Source of the DNA: CAYRAV01 sp964422365
GTDB lineage: Bacteria > Bacillota > Clostridia > Lachnospirales > Lachnospiraceae
Reading direction: 5' to 3'
Length of the DNA: 28,899 nt
NCBI GenBank assembly: GCA_964422365.1
Contig: CAYRAV010000038.1
Location: forward strand, 1 to 28,899
Shown: piece by piece, positions 7,600 to 16,282 of the stretch
Numbering within the stretch: position 1 is the stretch's first letter
Layout: every line of letters begins with the position of its first letter
The notes under the pieces: generated by a model
Database searches by the model: none
What the model saw: the letters and a program-made list of their open reading frames with translations, nothing else
What the model was told of the DNA's origin: nothing
Position numbers and translations under genes: made by a program

Positions 7600-8661
7600 T
7601 CAACCTATCCTTACATCTGCATTTCCACTCCAGCCACATGCATCTCCCTTATCAAACACCATACAATATCCTGCGTTTTTAATTCGCTGTCTCAGGCATC
7701 CCATACATTCTGCCGCTTCTTCTCCTGTACAAATCTTAGAGTCATATAATTCATACTGTTTTCGTACTGCAATCGGTGATAAATTAGGCATAACCACATT
7801 AGCACCTGCCTGCAGCCCCTTTTCCCTTCCTCTAGGGTCTATCGTTCCAAGTGCTGTTGTCGATGGCAGCAATACCTTTGGCAGTATAATGCGAATAATT
7901 GACAATAAAAGAAGTGTACCCTCAACTGTACCTTTTGGAGCATTACCAAATTTTGTATCATGATGCGGTACAAACGGTCCGATTCCCACCATTTGTGGCT
8001 GCAGTTCTTTCAAGAAAACCAAATCATCTGCTAATGTTTCCGGGGTTTGGTATGGTGAACCCACCATAAAGCCTGCCCCCACCTGATAGCCTAATTCTTT
8101 TAAATGATATAAACATTGTTTTCTATGCTGTAAACTCATTGTTTTTGGATGCAGCCTTTTATAATGTTCTTCATTTGCAGTTTCATGGCGAAGTAAAAAT
8201 CTGTCTGCTCCTGCCATTTTATACTTTCGATAACTTTCATAAGATTTTTCACCAATGGATAATGTGATAGCACAATCCGGATACATATTTTTTATATTTG
8301 ACACAATATCCACTATCTTATCATCTGTATAATCATTGTCTTCTCCCCCTTGTAATACAAAAGTACGCAGCCCCAACTCATACCCTGTTTTACAACAGTC
8401 TAATATCTGTTCTTTCTCTAATCGATATCTTTCTATGTTCCTATTAGACGCCTGTATTCCACAGTAATAACAATTATTTTTACAATAATTGGTAAACTCT
8501 ATCAAGCCCCTAACATATACTTTATCCCCATAATTTTCTTTCCGAATTCGTACTGCTTCTTTTTGAAGGCGTCTTTTCATATCTTCATTACAATTCTTGA
8601 TCAATGCTATATACTCTTCTTTTGATAATTTCTGCTGGTCTATTAACTTTTCTACTAGCAT
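7600..8661 (-). CDS. hydE: [FeFe]-hydrogenase maturase, radical SAM protein HydE
   Basis: A radical S-adenosylmethionine enzyme that helps build the diiron subcluster of the [FeFe]-hydrogenase H-cluster in the cytoplasm. The frame is open from a TTG at 8724, but ATG 8661 (MLVEKLIDQQKLSKEEYIAL) is preferred because GGAGGAAAGAAA stands directly before it. Counting from there, the protein is 353 residues. The SAM cluster motif CKNNCYYC (C60, C64, C67) is the expected CX3CX2C, and TFVLQGGED and LLRHETAN match the HydE family. A second cysteine set, ICTGEEAAECMGC, has CX7CX2C spacing, the pattern of the accessory cluster in Thermotoga HydE. No hydF, hydG or hydrogenase gene is in the window. The gene is the first of an operon with the zinc-type importer, 20 bases apart, an unexpected pairing. 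Related radical SAM enzymes (BioB, PylB) are less likely. Confidence 0.9.
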   Translation of the reverse strand: MLVEKLIDQQKLSKEEYIALIKNCNEDMKRRLQKEAVRIRKENYGDKVYVRGLIEFTNYCKNNCYYCGIQASNRNIERYRLEKEQILDCCKTGYELGLRTFVLQGGEDNDYTDDKIVDIVSNIKNMYPDCAITLSIGEKSYESYRKYKMAGADRFLLRHETANEEHYKRLHPKTMSLQHRKQCLYHLKELGYQVGAGFMVGSPYQTPETLADDLVFLKELQPQMVGIGPFVPHHDTKFGNAPKGTVEGTLLLLSIIRIILPKVLLPSTTALGTIDPRGREKGLQAGANVVMPNLSPIAVRKQYELYDSKICTGEEAAECMGCLRQRIKNAGYCMVFDKGDACGWSGNADVRIG

Positions 8662-8738
8662 TTTCTTTCCTCCAAATACTTCGGTTACTCTAAAACTATT
8701 ATTACTATCTTCTTTTTTCATCAACCTCTTTTGCTTTT

Positions 8739-8767
8739 ATCATAACATATCAGTTCCATAAAATCTA
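8739..8767 (-). promoter_or_regulatory. Possible promoter of the hydE-zinc importer operon
   Basis: On the minus strand, TAGATT (8762-8767), 17 bases and TATGAT (8739-8744). The -35 box is weak. The predicted start near 8732 gives a leader of about 70 bases to the preferred hydE ATG at 8661, and makes the TTG at 8724 unlikely as a start. Confidence 0.35.
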
Positions 8768-8797
8768 GTGTAGTATATTATTGAGATTTCATTAGAT

Positions 8798-8958
8798 GCT
8801 ACAATCCAGCTTTGCCATTCAACCTTATTTTTCAGTATAAAACACATCCATTGTGGTATACCTTATCAGCAAAGTCCTCCAGTTTGAATATACATGAATT
8901 GCAATATGCCCAACCAGGCAGGACGAATGAATATCATTTTACCAGAATATACACTTTT
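8798..8958 (+). repeat. Intergenic palindromic repeat, copy 1
   Basis: A diverged copy of the repeat family found throughout this window. It begins GCTACAATCCAGCTTTGCC, related to the terminal sequence of other copies. It contains the module TTTTCAGTATAAAACACAT followed by CCATTGTGGTATACC (8828-8862), nearly identical to 22707-22740. Further on it has GAATATCATTTTACCAG and AATATACA, which match the part after that module in the 22.8 kb copy. The hairpin half is decayed. It lies between the hydE operon promoter and the pullulanase terminator. Confidence 0.65.
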
Positions 8959-8961
8959 ATG

Positions 8962-9005
8962 GAAAAAGCGGCCAATATCCTTTTCAGATATTAACCGCTT
9001 TTTCT
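8962..9005 (-). terminator. Rho-independent terminator of the pullulanase gene
   Basis: A strong, nearly perfect hairpin: AAAAAGCGG plus TTAATATC pairs with GATATTGGCCGCTTTTT around a short loop, with T-rich flanks on both sides. It begins about 13 bases past the pullulanase stop codon and could also act in the other direction. Confidence 0.88.
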
Positions 9006-9017
9006 ATTTTTATTCCA

Positions 9018-12000
9018 TTATTTTACTGTCACTGTCTTGGTAGCTTTTATATATGCATTTCTTCCATCTTTTACATATATAACAACTTTGTATTTTCCCT
9101 TTGCTGTTGGTTTCCATGTAAAACTCTTGGTCTTCGCATATTTTCTTGTCATTACTACTTTATTATTAGAATTTTTCACTTTAAATTTATAATTTGCTGT
9201 TCCCTTTATATTAGTTGCCGTTGCTATTGCTTTAAATGTTTTATTTACTTTTAATGTTTTGGAAGCAAATTTGAAACTCTTAAGTGCTAATTGTTTCTTT
9301 GCAACACGGAAATACAACTCCTTGCTTGTTACATCTGATGTAGCATCTTTTACATAGGCTGTTATTTTATAAGTTCCTGCTTTTTTCGGTGTCCATGTTG
9401 CACTGGCTTTTTTAGAATAAGACTTTATTGTCTTTTCTCCTGACATACCTTCATTTATTACAAATTTATATTTGTAATCTGCCTTTCCATCTTTTGCTGC
9501 TGCATAAAATGTGTATTTATTTCCAACACCTTTTTTCTGTGGTGCCAAAATTGTAAGAGAACTTACGGAAACTTCCTTTTCAGGTTCTTTTGTTGGTGTC
9601 AGAGTAACTGTTGGCTTTATTGTTGCATCTGGATTTAATGTTGCTGGCGGCTCTGTTATCCCTGGTACATTTGTTACTCCTGGTGAAGCAGACACATCTA
9701 TATTTGGCTGGTTTGATGGTGTAGGACTCATGCTGGCACTTGGGTCATTGGTTACATTTGGATTATTTGTCACATTTGGTGTACCAGTCACATTCGGGTC
9801 ATTCGTTGTATTTGGGTCATTGGTTACATTTGGATTATTTGTCACATTTGGATTATCGGTTACATTTGGTCCACTAGTCACATTCGGATCATTGGTCGCA
9901 TTTGGATCATTGGTTATATTTGGTATACTAGTTGCATCTATACCCTGTGTTGGGCTGGAAGATGGTTCCCCTGTTATGATTGGTGTTGGAACTTCTGTAA
10001 TCAATGGTGTCGGAGTAACAATACCTATAAATGTCAAAGCTTTTGAGGCTGCTTTCAATGCCCTGTACTGCTGATTTACCTTTACCTGTGTAACGGTTGT
10101 ATCTGCCACCACTGCTTCTGAAGCTGTAATTGCACTCTGCAATGCCTGGAAGCCTGCTGCTTCATAATCTTCTGCTTTCTTTTCCTTCTCAGCTGCAATT
10201 CTTGCAGTTAATTTTGTTGTATTTACCTTTACAGTGCTGCCACCAGAGATTTCTTTACATTCTGTTGTGGCAAGATAAATGTCATTCCCATCTCTACTGC
10301 TTGTTGATGAATCTGCAACTGTTACATAAATATCACCTTTTAATGCTGTCAAGTCTTCTGTTTGTTTCTTACCACTTGCTCCATTATTAACAATCACATT
10401 ATATGTAAGATCTTCTTCTAATTCAAATACATAATCACCATTCTCATCTTTATCTGTCAATAAAGTTCCAGGCCATCCTCCTGCATAAGTAGTAGCTGTG
10501 GTTCCATCTGTCCAGATATAAACATATGGTGTATCCCATGTTGTAGATACATGTACCTTTGGACAAGCTTTTTTACTTACCAATGTATCTAATGTATCTT
10601 GTACATCTTCATTCATATCTATAAAATCATCTGGAGTTGCCTTTGTTAACGCTTTTGCTGCTTCCAATACTGTTTCTGCATCTTGTAATGCCTCCGCATC
10701 ATAATTTGCACTATCTGCTTTTGCTGCTGTAATTTTTGTTTCAGCTTTTTCTTTTGTTTCATCTAATGTTTCTTTTGCAGCTTTTGTATTTTTTACAATA
10801 ACAAATGCAATATTAAGACTTGTTTCCATCTCACTACATTCTGTTTCTGTGGCATCTGTTTTTGCTGCCAAAACTTTTGCTTTTTCGATCTCTGCATTGA
10901 AATTAGTCCAAAGTGCATCTGTAGCTCCTGTATTTGCCTGTGTTAGTCTGGCATCCTCAATTTCTTTTAACAGTGCATTTAATGCTGTTGTTGCTGAGGT
11001 TCCTGTAATTGTCACCGCCTTAGAAGTTTTGTCTTTTCCATCTGTTGCTGTGAATGTTACTGTAGTGGTTCCTTCTGCTACACTATCCCATATGAATTTA
11101 CCTGTTGCCGCATCAAAAGATGCTCCGTTTGGCAAGTTCCCTGCTGATAATGTAACTCTATCACCATCTGCATCTGCAGCAGACACTGTAAACTCTATTT
11201 TGTCCCCAGTTTTTGCTGAAATTTTTGTATTTTCAATATTAATTTCTGGTGCTGCATTTTTCTTTCCTACATCCGGATTTGCATCAAATGTATCTTTTGG
11301 TACTGCAACTACAACTGATTTTTCTGCTACAGTTAAATTACTGCCGCTTTCTGAAAGTTTGGTAAGACCTGCTTTATTTCCATCTGCAATTACCACCCAT
11401 TTATCAGATGCAGTTAAATTAACTGCAGTATCTGAAGCTGCATTATTTATAACAACTGCCAATTTATTCCATTCACCACTCACATTATTTGTCAAATAAA
11501 ATGCTATTGTGCCATTTTCATCTTTGCTAATCCATTCCAAATTACAGCCTGTAGGTTTCCAGTTGTCACCAGACCTTGTCCATTCGTTTGTGAAGCCGGA
11601 AAATGCCTGACGGATCGCTAACATTCCTTGATAATACTGTTGGATATTACTATAAGTATCTGCTCTTTTCCAATCAATCCTGTTAATACTATCCGGTGAA
11701 CAATAGCTATTCTCATCTCCTTCTTTGGTTCTGGCAAATTCTTCTCCTGCCTGCATAAAGTATCCGCCATGGCTGACTAATGTCACTGCTCCAGCCATTT
11801 TATTCATTTTAATTAATTTTTCATCTGTGGAATTATATTGTTTTCCAAATCCTTCTGTTAATTTATCCCATAATGTTAAGTTATCATGGGCAGAACAATA
11901 GGATAAAACCGAATTAGACGATTTTGACCAGAATGGTCTCCACATTCCCCATCTTCCATCTGTATAACCAACAGAAGCCATAATACCGCCAAACACATTA

Positions 12001-13490
12001 TTCGGCCACTTTTCTCCAGGTTCCATGTCTTCCCCTGTTACATAATTATGCTGTACTAAACCGATTTTTTCATTAAATTTATGATCTCCTTTGATGGCAT
12101 CACGAATCTGATCATTAAAATATCCAATATCATCATCTAATTTGTCCTCATTTGCTTTATAAGCACTAAAATCTTCATATGTATTAGCTGTCCAGCCTTC
12201 GCCATACAAAATAATCGTGTCTTCACCAAAATACTCATCCATATCCCTGCGGATGTCATTCATGGTATCTACATCATGAATTCCCATTAAGTCAAAACGA
12301 AAACCATCGATATGATATTCCTCTGCCCAATAACGCAAAGATTCCCTCATAAACTTATTATACATTTTTGCCTTGCTTCGTGTTGCATTTCCACAGCCTG
12401 ACTGATTGTAATAAGCTTTATCATTTGGTGCCGCCCATTTCTCCCGGTCCTCATATTGTATTGTACCATCGTTTATTTTATAATAATAATCCGGCATAAT
12501 TTTATTAAAGTTGGAATCTACTGTATCATACGTATGATTATAAACCACATCCATAATAACTTTAATGCCTGCATCATGTAATGCCTGAATCATTTCCTTC
12601 ATTTCCCTGATTCTTACATTACCATCATATGGATTGCTTGAATAAGAACCTTCTGGTGCATTATAATTTTCAGGATCATAGCCCCAATTATAATTAGAAT
12701 CTAACGTATTCTTTACCTCGGTTTCTTCCACTGATGCATAGTCATACATAGGCATTAACTGGACATGTGTTACTCCCAGCTCTTTTAAGTAATCCACACA
12801 GGTCTTTACTCTTCCTTCTCCGTTTACTGTTGTTCCAGTTTCAGTAAACGCTTTATACTTTCCTCTGTTTTCTGCTGAAACACCAGAACTCACATCAATA
12901 GAGAAATCTCTAATATGCACTTCCCATACAGAAATGTCACTAATCTTCATAGGAGTCCTCTTATAATCCTGATCCCAGTTGTCAGGATCAGTACTGTCTA
13001 AATCAACAACCATAGCACGGTCACCATTTACACCTACTGCTTTTGCATAAATATCAACAGCTTCATTTGTCTTTCCGTTAACCGTTACTTTATAAGTATA
13101 ATAGGTGTTTACAAGATCACCTTTTACTGTGCAGGACCAAACACCTTTATCACCTTTTGTCATTTTTACTGTACCGATTCCTTGTGCACCTGCTTCTGCA
13201 TCGCTGCCTGTGGTATATTGGCACAATACTACATCTGTAGCCAATGGCGACCATACTTTAAAAGTGGTAGACTCTTTTGTATAAGTACAGCCTAAATCCG
13301 TTCCATCATATGCATTTTGTGCATCATAATTGCTGTCAAAAGTATTAACAGCTACTGGAACACTTTCACCTTTTTCTGCCTTAATTCTGTCACTCGGCAT
13401 ACATTGAAACGATGTTGTGATTAATGATGTTGCCAGCACTACACTCAGCATTTTGCTCCTTACCAAGCTCTTTCTTATGCTCATGCTCAT
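9018..13490 (-). CDS. Secreted multimodular pullulanase (GH13) with starch-binding module
   Basis: A 1490-residue exported enzyme that should cleave alpha-1,6 branch links in starch or pullulan. It has a signal peptide (about 1-38) and an N-terminal beta-sandwich of the pullulanase/CBM48 type (about 60-165). The GH13 catalytic domain (about 185-640) carries YNWGYDP (267-273), DVVYNH (314-319), GFRFD with nucleophile D400, GEGW with acid/base E431, and HDN (535-537). After a C-terminal barrel cap come an Ig-like domain (about 748-830), FIVAR-like helical spacers (about 832-970), a CBM26-like starch-binding module with YVYIW and GGWPGT (about 978-1075), and another helical spacer (about 1088-1153). 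A Thr/Pro/Asn-rich linker (about 1157-1305) and two similar C-terminal Ig-like domains (about 1308-1490) follow. No LPXTG motif is seen. The start has AGGAAATGAGC upstream. It is monocistronic, with its own promoter and terminator. Confidence 0.93.
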   Translation of the reverse strand: MSMSIRKSLVRSKMLSVVLATSLITTSFQCMPSDRIKAEKGESVPVAVNTFDSNYDAQNAYDGTDLGCTYTKESTTFKVWSPLATDVVLCQYTTGSDAEAGAQGIGTVKMTKGDKGVWSCTVKGDLVNTYYTYKVTVNGKTNEAVDIYAKAVGVNGDRAMVVDLDSTDPDNWDQDYKRTPMKISDISVWEVHIRDFSIDVSSGVSAENRGKYKAFTETGTTVNGEGRVKTCVDYLKELGVTHVQLMPMYDYASVEETEVKNTLDSNYNWGYDPENYNAPEGSYSSNPYDGNVRIREMKEMIQALHDAGIKVIMDVVYNHTYDTVDSNFNKIMPDYYYKINDGTIQYEDREKWAAPNDKAYYNQSGCGNATRSKAKMYNKFMRESLRYWAEEYHIDGFRFDLMGIHDVDTMNDIRRDMDEYFGEDTIILYGEGWTANTYEDFSAYKANEDKLDDDIGYFNDQIRDAIKGDHKFNEKIGLVQHNYVTGEDMEPGEKWPNNVFGGIMASVGYTDGRWGMWRPFWSKSSNSVLSYCSAHDNLTLWDKLTEGFGKQYNSTDEKLIKMNKMAGAVTLVSHGGYFMQAGEEFARTKEGDENSYCSPDSINRIDWKRADTYSNIQQYYQGMLAIRQAFSGFTNEWTRSGDNWKPTGCNLEWISKDENGTIAFYLTNNVSGEWNKLAVVINNAASDTAVNLTASDKWVVIADGNKAGLTKLSESGSNLTVAEKSVVVAVPKDTFDANPDVGKKNAAPEINIENTKISAKTGDKIEFTVSAADADGDRVTLSAGNLPNGASFDAATGKFIWDSVAEGTTTVTFTATDGKDKTSKAVTITGTSATTALNALLKEIEDARLTQANTGATDALWTNFNAEIEKAKVLAAKTDATETECSEMETSLNIAFVIVKNTKAAKETLDETKEKAETKITAAKADSANYDAEALQDAETVLEAAKALTKATPDDFIDMNEDVQDTLDTLVSKKACPKVHVSTTWDTPYVYIWTDGTTATTYAGGWPGTLLTDKDENGDYVFELEEDLTYNVIVNNGASGKKQTEDLTALKGDIYVTVADSSTSSRDGNDIYLATTECKEISGGSTVKVNTTKLTARIAAEKEKKAEDYEAAGFQALQSAITASEAVVADTTVTQVKVNQQYRALKAASKALTFIGIVTPTPLITEVPTPIITGEPSSSPTQGIDATSIPNITNDPNATNDPNVTSGPNVTDNPNVTNNPNVTNDPNTTNDPNVTGTPNVTNNPNVTNDPSASMSPTPSNQPNIDVSASPGVTNVPGITEPPATLNPDATIKPTVTLTPTKEPEKEVSVSSLTILAPQKKGVGNKYTFYAAAKDGKADYKYKFVINEGMSGEKTIKSYSKKASATWTPKKAGTYKITAYVKDATSDVTSKELYFRVAKKQLALKSFKFASKTLKVNKTFKAIATATNIKGTANYKFKVKNSNNKVVMTRKYAKTKSFTWKPTAKGKYKVVIYVKDGRNAYIKATKTVTVK
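9741..9926 (-). repeat. In-frame tandem repeat encoding NVTNDP-type linker
   Basis: About ten imperfect copies of an 18-base unit inside the pullulanase gene encode six-residue units such as NVTNDP, NATNDP, NVTSGP and NVTNNP (about residues 1189-1250). It is a coding low-complexity linker between the catalytic/starch-binding part and the C-terminal domains, prone to length change by slippage. Confidence 0.9.
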
Positions 13491-13578
13491 TTCCTTCCTT
13501 TCTTTTCTTTTAAGATAATTTTAATTGTTCTTTATGGCAATATTATCATTTTGTACGAATCTGCCATATCTATTTTCT

Positions 13579-13607
13579 ATTATACCTTAAAAACCATATA
13601 TAATCAA
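13579..13607 (-). promoter_or_regulatory. Sigma-A-type promoter of the pullulanase gene
   Basis: On the minus strand, TTGATT (13602-13607), 17 bases and a perfect TATAAT (13579-13584). The leader is about 80 bases. I saw no convincing CcpA (cre) site in the leader. Confidence 0.7.
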
Positions 13608-13635
13608 CAAAAACTTAACACTTTTTTAATATTTT

Positions 13636-13855
13636 GCCACAGTCCGGCCATGTAGAAACAATTGTACAATATACACACGAAAACTTGCTCACTAAGGGCA
13701 TATTGTACAATCATTTCTATAGGACAGACACCCTACATAAATCATTTTTAACAACAGAAAACTTGCTTTCTATTCTATATTCCCAGCCAAACTGTAAATT
13801 TTTTGGTAATAATGTACATTCTGGAAAATTGTGAATGGCATGACTGAACTGTAAC
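13636..13855 (-). repeat. Intergenic palindromic repeat, copy 2 (long form)
   Basis: One of the two longest copies, about 220 bases, ending at 13855 in ACTGAACTGTAAC and at 13636 in GCCACAGTCCGGCCATG, a mutated version of the same terminus. It contains a 21-base inverted repeat (13653-13673 against 13699-13719, 18 of 21 positions paired) with TTGTACAA at the core. Read on the minus strand it aligns along its length with 22760-22910: both show CATTAT, CAAAAAATTT, ACAG, GTCTG, ATTGTACAATATG and TGAGCAA in the same order. It sits between the pullulanase promoter and the histidine kinase gene. The small ORF over it is not credible. Confidence 0.75.
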
Positions 13856-13874
13856 AATATTTTTCAGCATTTCA

Positions 13875-13960
13875 AAAAAGTTGTATATTCTGCACATATT
13901 AACTCACTGAATAAGAACAGATTATACAACTTTTTCTATCCGACATACACCTGACATGGA
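13875..13960 (-). repeat. Intergenic palindromic repeat, copy 3 (degenerate, next to copy 2)
   Basis: An 18-base inverted repeat, AAAAAGTTGTATATTCTG (13875-13892) against its near complement at 13918-13935. On the minus strand the block GGTGTATGTCGGATAGAAA followed by TTGTATAAT and CAGTGAG resembles the hairpin part of copy 2, so it looks like a second, more decayed copy placed head to tail with it. The hairpin ends in TTTTTT on the minus strand and lies about 90 bases beyond the histidine kinase stop, so it could also act as a terminator for that operon. The repeat assignment is moderate. Confidence 0.5.
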
Positions 13961-14027
13961 TACTTTGTCAATCAAATGATATTTTTTGTCAAAAATCCAT
14001 ACAATGCCATTTGCTTAAATTTGTTTT

Positions 14028-15551
14028 CTATGTTGATTCCTCCATTTTTGTATCTAATTCGCACCAAAACTCCACTCCATTTTCTCGGTTTATTACACCA
14101 CATTGTTTGTTATGAGATGCCATAATTGCTTTTACAATTGATAACCCAATTCCACTTCCGCCATATTCTCTTGTTCTGGCTTTATCGACTTTATAAAATT
14201 TTATCCATACTTTATCAATGTCTGTTTCCGGGATTTGTTTTCCAGTGTTAAATACACTGATTCTTACTACATCATCTTTTTGCAACAGATTAATTTTGAT
14301 TATTTTTTCTCCATCCACATGATTAAGAGCATTGCTGATATAGTTCGTAAGCACTTCTTCAATCATATATTCATCTGCCCACACATAAACAGGTTCTTTC
14401 TGTTCAAATACCAATACAGCTTCTTTTTGTTGAAACAATATATCAGTGGAAGCTAATACACTTTGTATGACCTCCACAATATTAAAACGTTCCATACTAA
14501 TTGGATTATTGCCAAACTCTAATTGATTGAGGCTGAGCAATTTTTTTACCATATTGTTCATTTTATTTGCTTCATCCATAATGACTTCACAATAAAAATC
14601 CCTGCTTTCCTGATCATCACTTATATTTTCTTTCAATCCTTCTGCATACCCCTGTATCAAAGCAATGGGTGTTTTCAACTCATGAGACACATTAGATAAA
14701 AATTCTTTTCTCATTTCATCTATTTGAGTTTTTTGTTCAATATCTTTCTTCAGCTCGTTATTTGCTGTTTTTAACTCCGAAATAGTATCTTCTAACTTCT
14801 CTGATAAAATATTAATGCTATTGCCCAGCTCTCCTATCTCATCTTCCCTTATTTCAGTATATTTTGTATCAAAATCCAAATCTGACATCTTTTTTGCAAT
14901 ATCTGCTAATTTTAAGATTGGTTTTGTAAAATTACTACTTACAATAAACATAACAAAAATTCCTGCTAATACCGCCACAACTCCAACATATGCTAAAAAT
15001 TGATTAGAAATAGCCACATTTTCTTTCATACTTTGATAGTTTGTACACATATATACTGCATATATCCCATCATCAATTTCTAAATTTCCAAACAAATCCA
15101 TAGAATAAGTTGATAATCTTTCATCATAAGATTTGTAAATGTTGTACTCTTTGCCAGAATATAATATCTTTTTATCGCTTTCTATTCCTTGTATTTGTTC
15201 TAATAAAATATTTTCCTGTTTTCCATACAATGCATTAGGATAAATATATCTATGCAGATACATTGATTCTCCGCTTACATTTACTTTTGTCAGGCTAATA
15301 ATATATATTGATATATTTTTTTCTGAATTCAATTTATCTAATTGCAAAAACAGCTCTGTACCATCTCCACTATCAATATAATTATTTACAAATAACTCCA
15401 CTTGTTCATATGTTTTTTTTAACATGTTTAATTTACTATATTGATAATACGATGGCAAAAAACTTTTATTCATATACCAGCATCCAAATATGGTTACAGC
15501 CATCATTAAAGTTAATGTCAAAACCAACCTGGTACGTATTGATTTTTTCAT
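14028..15551 (-). CDS. Membrane sensor histidine kinase
   Basis: The sensor partner of the response regulator just upstream. The frame is open from 15578, but ATG 15551 (MKKSIRTRLVLTLTLMM) is preferred because GGAGGG lies five bases before it; the product is 507 residues. One membrane segment near the N-terminus and a second (FLAYVGVVAVLAGIFVMFIV) bracket an extracellular sensor region of about 150 residues. Then come a HAMP domain (TKPILKLADIAKKM onward), a phosphoacceptor helix with SHELKTPIALIQGYAEG (His about 290), and an ATPase domain with the N box NYISNALNH, FNTGKQIP and GGSGIGLSIVK. All catalytic motifs look intact. The stimulus is unknown. It is probably cotranscribed with the regulator. 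Confidence 0.93.
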   Translation of the reverse strand: MKKSIRTRLVLTLTLMMAVTIFGCWYMNKSFLPSYYQYSKLNMLKKTYEQVELFVNNYIDSGDGTELFLQLDKLNSEKNISIYIISLTKVNVSGESMYLHRYIYPNALYGKQENILLEQIQGIESDKKILYSGKEYNIYKSYDERLSTYSMDLFGNLEIDDGIYAVYMCTNYQSMKENVAISNQFLAYVGVVAVLAGIFVMFIVSSNFTKPILKLADIAKKMSDLDFDTKYTEIREDEIGELGNSINILSEKLEDTISELKTANNELKKDIEQKTQIDEMRKEFLSNVSHELKTPIALIQGYAEGLKENISDDQESRDFYCEVIMDEANKMNNMVKKLLSLNQLEFGNNPISMERFNIVEVIQSVLASTDILFQQKEAVLVFEQKEPVYVWADEYMIEEVLTNYISNALNHVDGEKIIKINLLQKDDVVRISVFNTGKQIPETDIDKVWIKFYKVDKARTREYGGSGIGLSIVKAIMASHNKQCGVINRENGVEFWCELDTKMEEST

Positions 15552-15564
15552 GCTATCCCTCCGG

Positions 15565-16236
15565 CTATTTTGCTTCAAACTTATATCCCATTCCCCATAT
15601 AGTTTTAATATATCCGCCTTTTATTCCTAATTTACTTCTCAATTTTTTTACATGTGTATCAATCGTTCTAGCATCACCAAAATAATCATAATTCCATACA
15701 TGATTCAAAATACGTTCTCTTGACAGGGCAACTCCCTGATTTTCTACAAAATATGTTAATAACTCAAATTCTTTGTAACTCAAATCAATATTTGTTCCAT
15801 CTACCTTTACTTCATGTGCTGCCCTGTCAATCACAATTCCGCCAATTTCCATACTTTCTTCCTGAGAAATTGTACGCCTTAAAATCGCTTCCACTCTTGC
15901 AACCAGAATTTTAGGGCTGAATGGTTTTGAAATATATTCATCAACCCCCAGCTTAAATCCCAATAACTCATCATTCTCTTCTGCTTTTGCTGTCAACATA
16001 ATAATTGGCACTTTTGAATATTGCCTGATTTCCTTGCAAACCTGCCATCCATCCATCTTAGGCATCATTACATCTAACAATACCAGTGCAATATCTTTTT
16101 GTTCAAAAAAAATATCTACTGCCTGCTCTCCATTTTCTGCTTCTAGGACTTCAAAATTCTTCTTTGATAAAAAATCTTTTACCAGTTTTCTCATTCTGCT
16201 CTCATCGTCTACTACTAATATTTTTAATTTATCCAT
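15565..16236 (-). CDS. OmpR-family response regulator
   Basis: A 223-residue two-domain DNA-binding regulator. The receiver (about 1-118) has the acidic pair D10-D11, phospho-acceptor D55 in LVLLDVMMPKMDG, a conserved Thr in MLTAK and K104 in ISKPF. The C-terminal winged helix (about 125-223) shows the OmpR pattern LSYKEFELLTYFVENQG and ARTIDTHVKKLRSKLG. GAAGGGAAAG precedes the ATG. The kinase gene follows after about 13 bases, so this is one two-component operon. Target genes are not shown by the sequence; the neighbouring envelope genes are possible targets, as inference only. Confidence 0.95.
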   Translation of the reverse strand: MDKLKILVVDDESRMRKLVKDFLSKKNFEVLEAENGEQAVDIFFEQKDIALVLLDVMMPKMDGWQVCKEIRQYSKVPIIMLTAKAEENDELLGFKLGVDEYISKPFSPKILVARVEAILRRTISQEESMEIGGIVIDRAAHEVKVDGTNIDLSYKEFELLTYFVENQGVALSRERILNHVWNYDYFGDARTIDTHVKKLRSKLGIKGGYIKTIWGMGYKFEAK

Positions 16237-16282
16237 ATACTTTCCCTTCTATCCTTGTTTTTTATCACAATCAAATCCTTAG

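Noticed and set aside
8662..8724. TTG-initiated N-terminal extension of HydE
   Set aside because: The ATG at 8661 has an excellent ribosome binding site, and the likely promoter leaves almost no leader before the TTG.
8725..8800. Zur or Fur operator ahead of hydE-znuACB
   Set aside because: I looked for a palindrome of the TGATAATNATTATCA kind and found none convincing.
8812..8994. 60-codon plus-strand ORF
   Set aside because: It covers repeat copy 1 and the pullulanase terminator hairpin; chance open frame.
9741..9926. CRISPR-like periodic repeat
   Set aside because: Repeats are 18 bases with no spacers and are in frame within a protein linker.
9511..10074. A 187-codon plus-strand ORF across the pullulanase linker
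   Set aside because: It is the antisense of the 18-base coding repeats; composition is repetitive and no ribosome binding site or family motif is present.
10849..11499. Long plus-strand ORF of 216 codons
   Set aside because: It is the reverse frame of Ala/Thr/Lys-rich pullulanase domains and has no support as a gene.
13634..13834. 66-codon plus-strand ORF upstream of pullulanase
   Set aside because: It lies entirely within intergenic repeat copy 2 and has no ribosome binding site.
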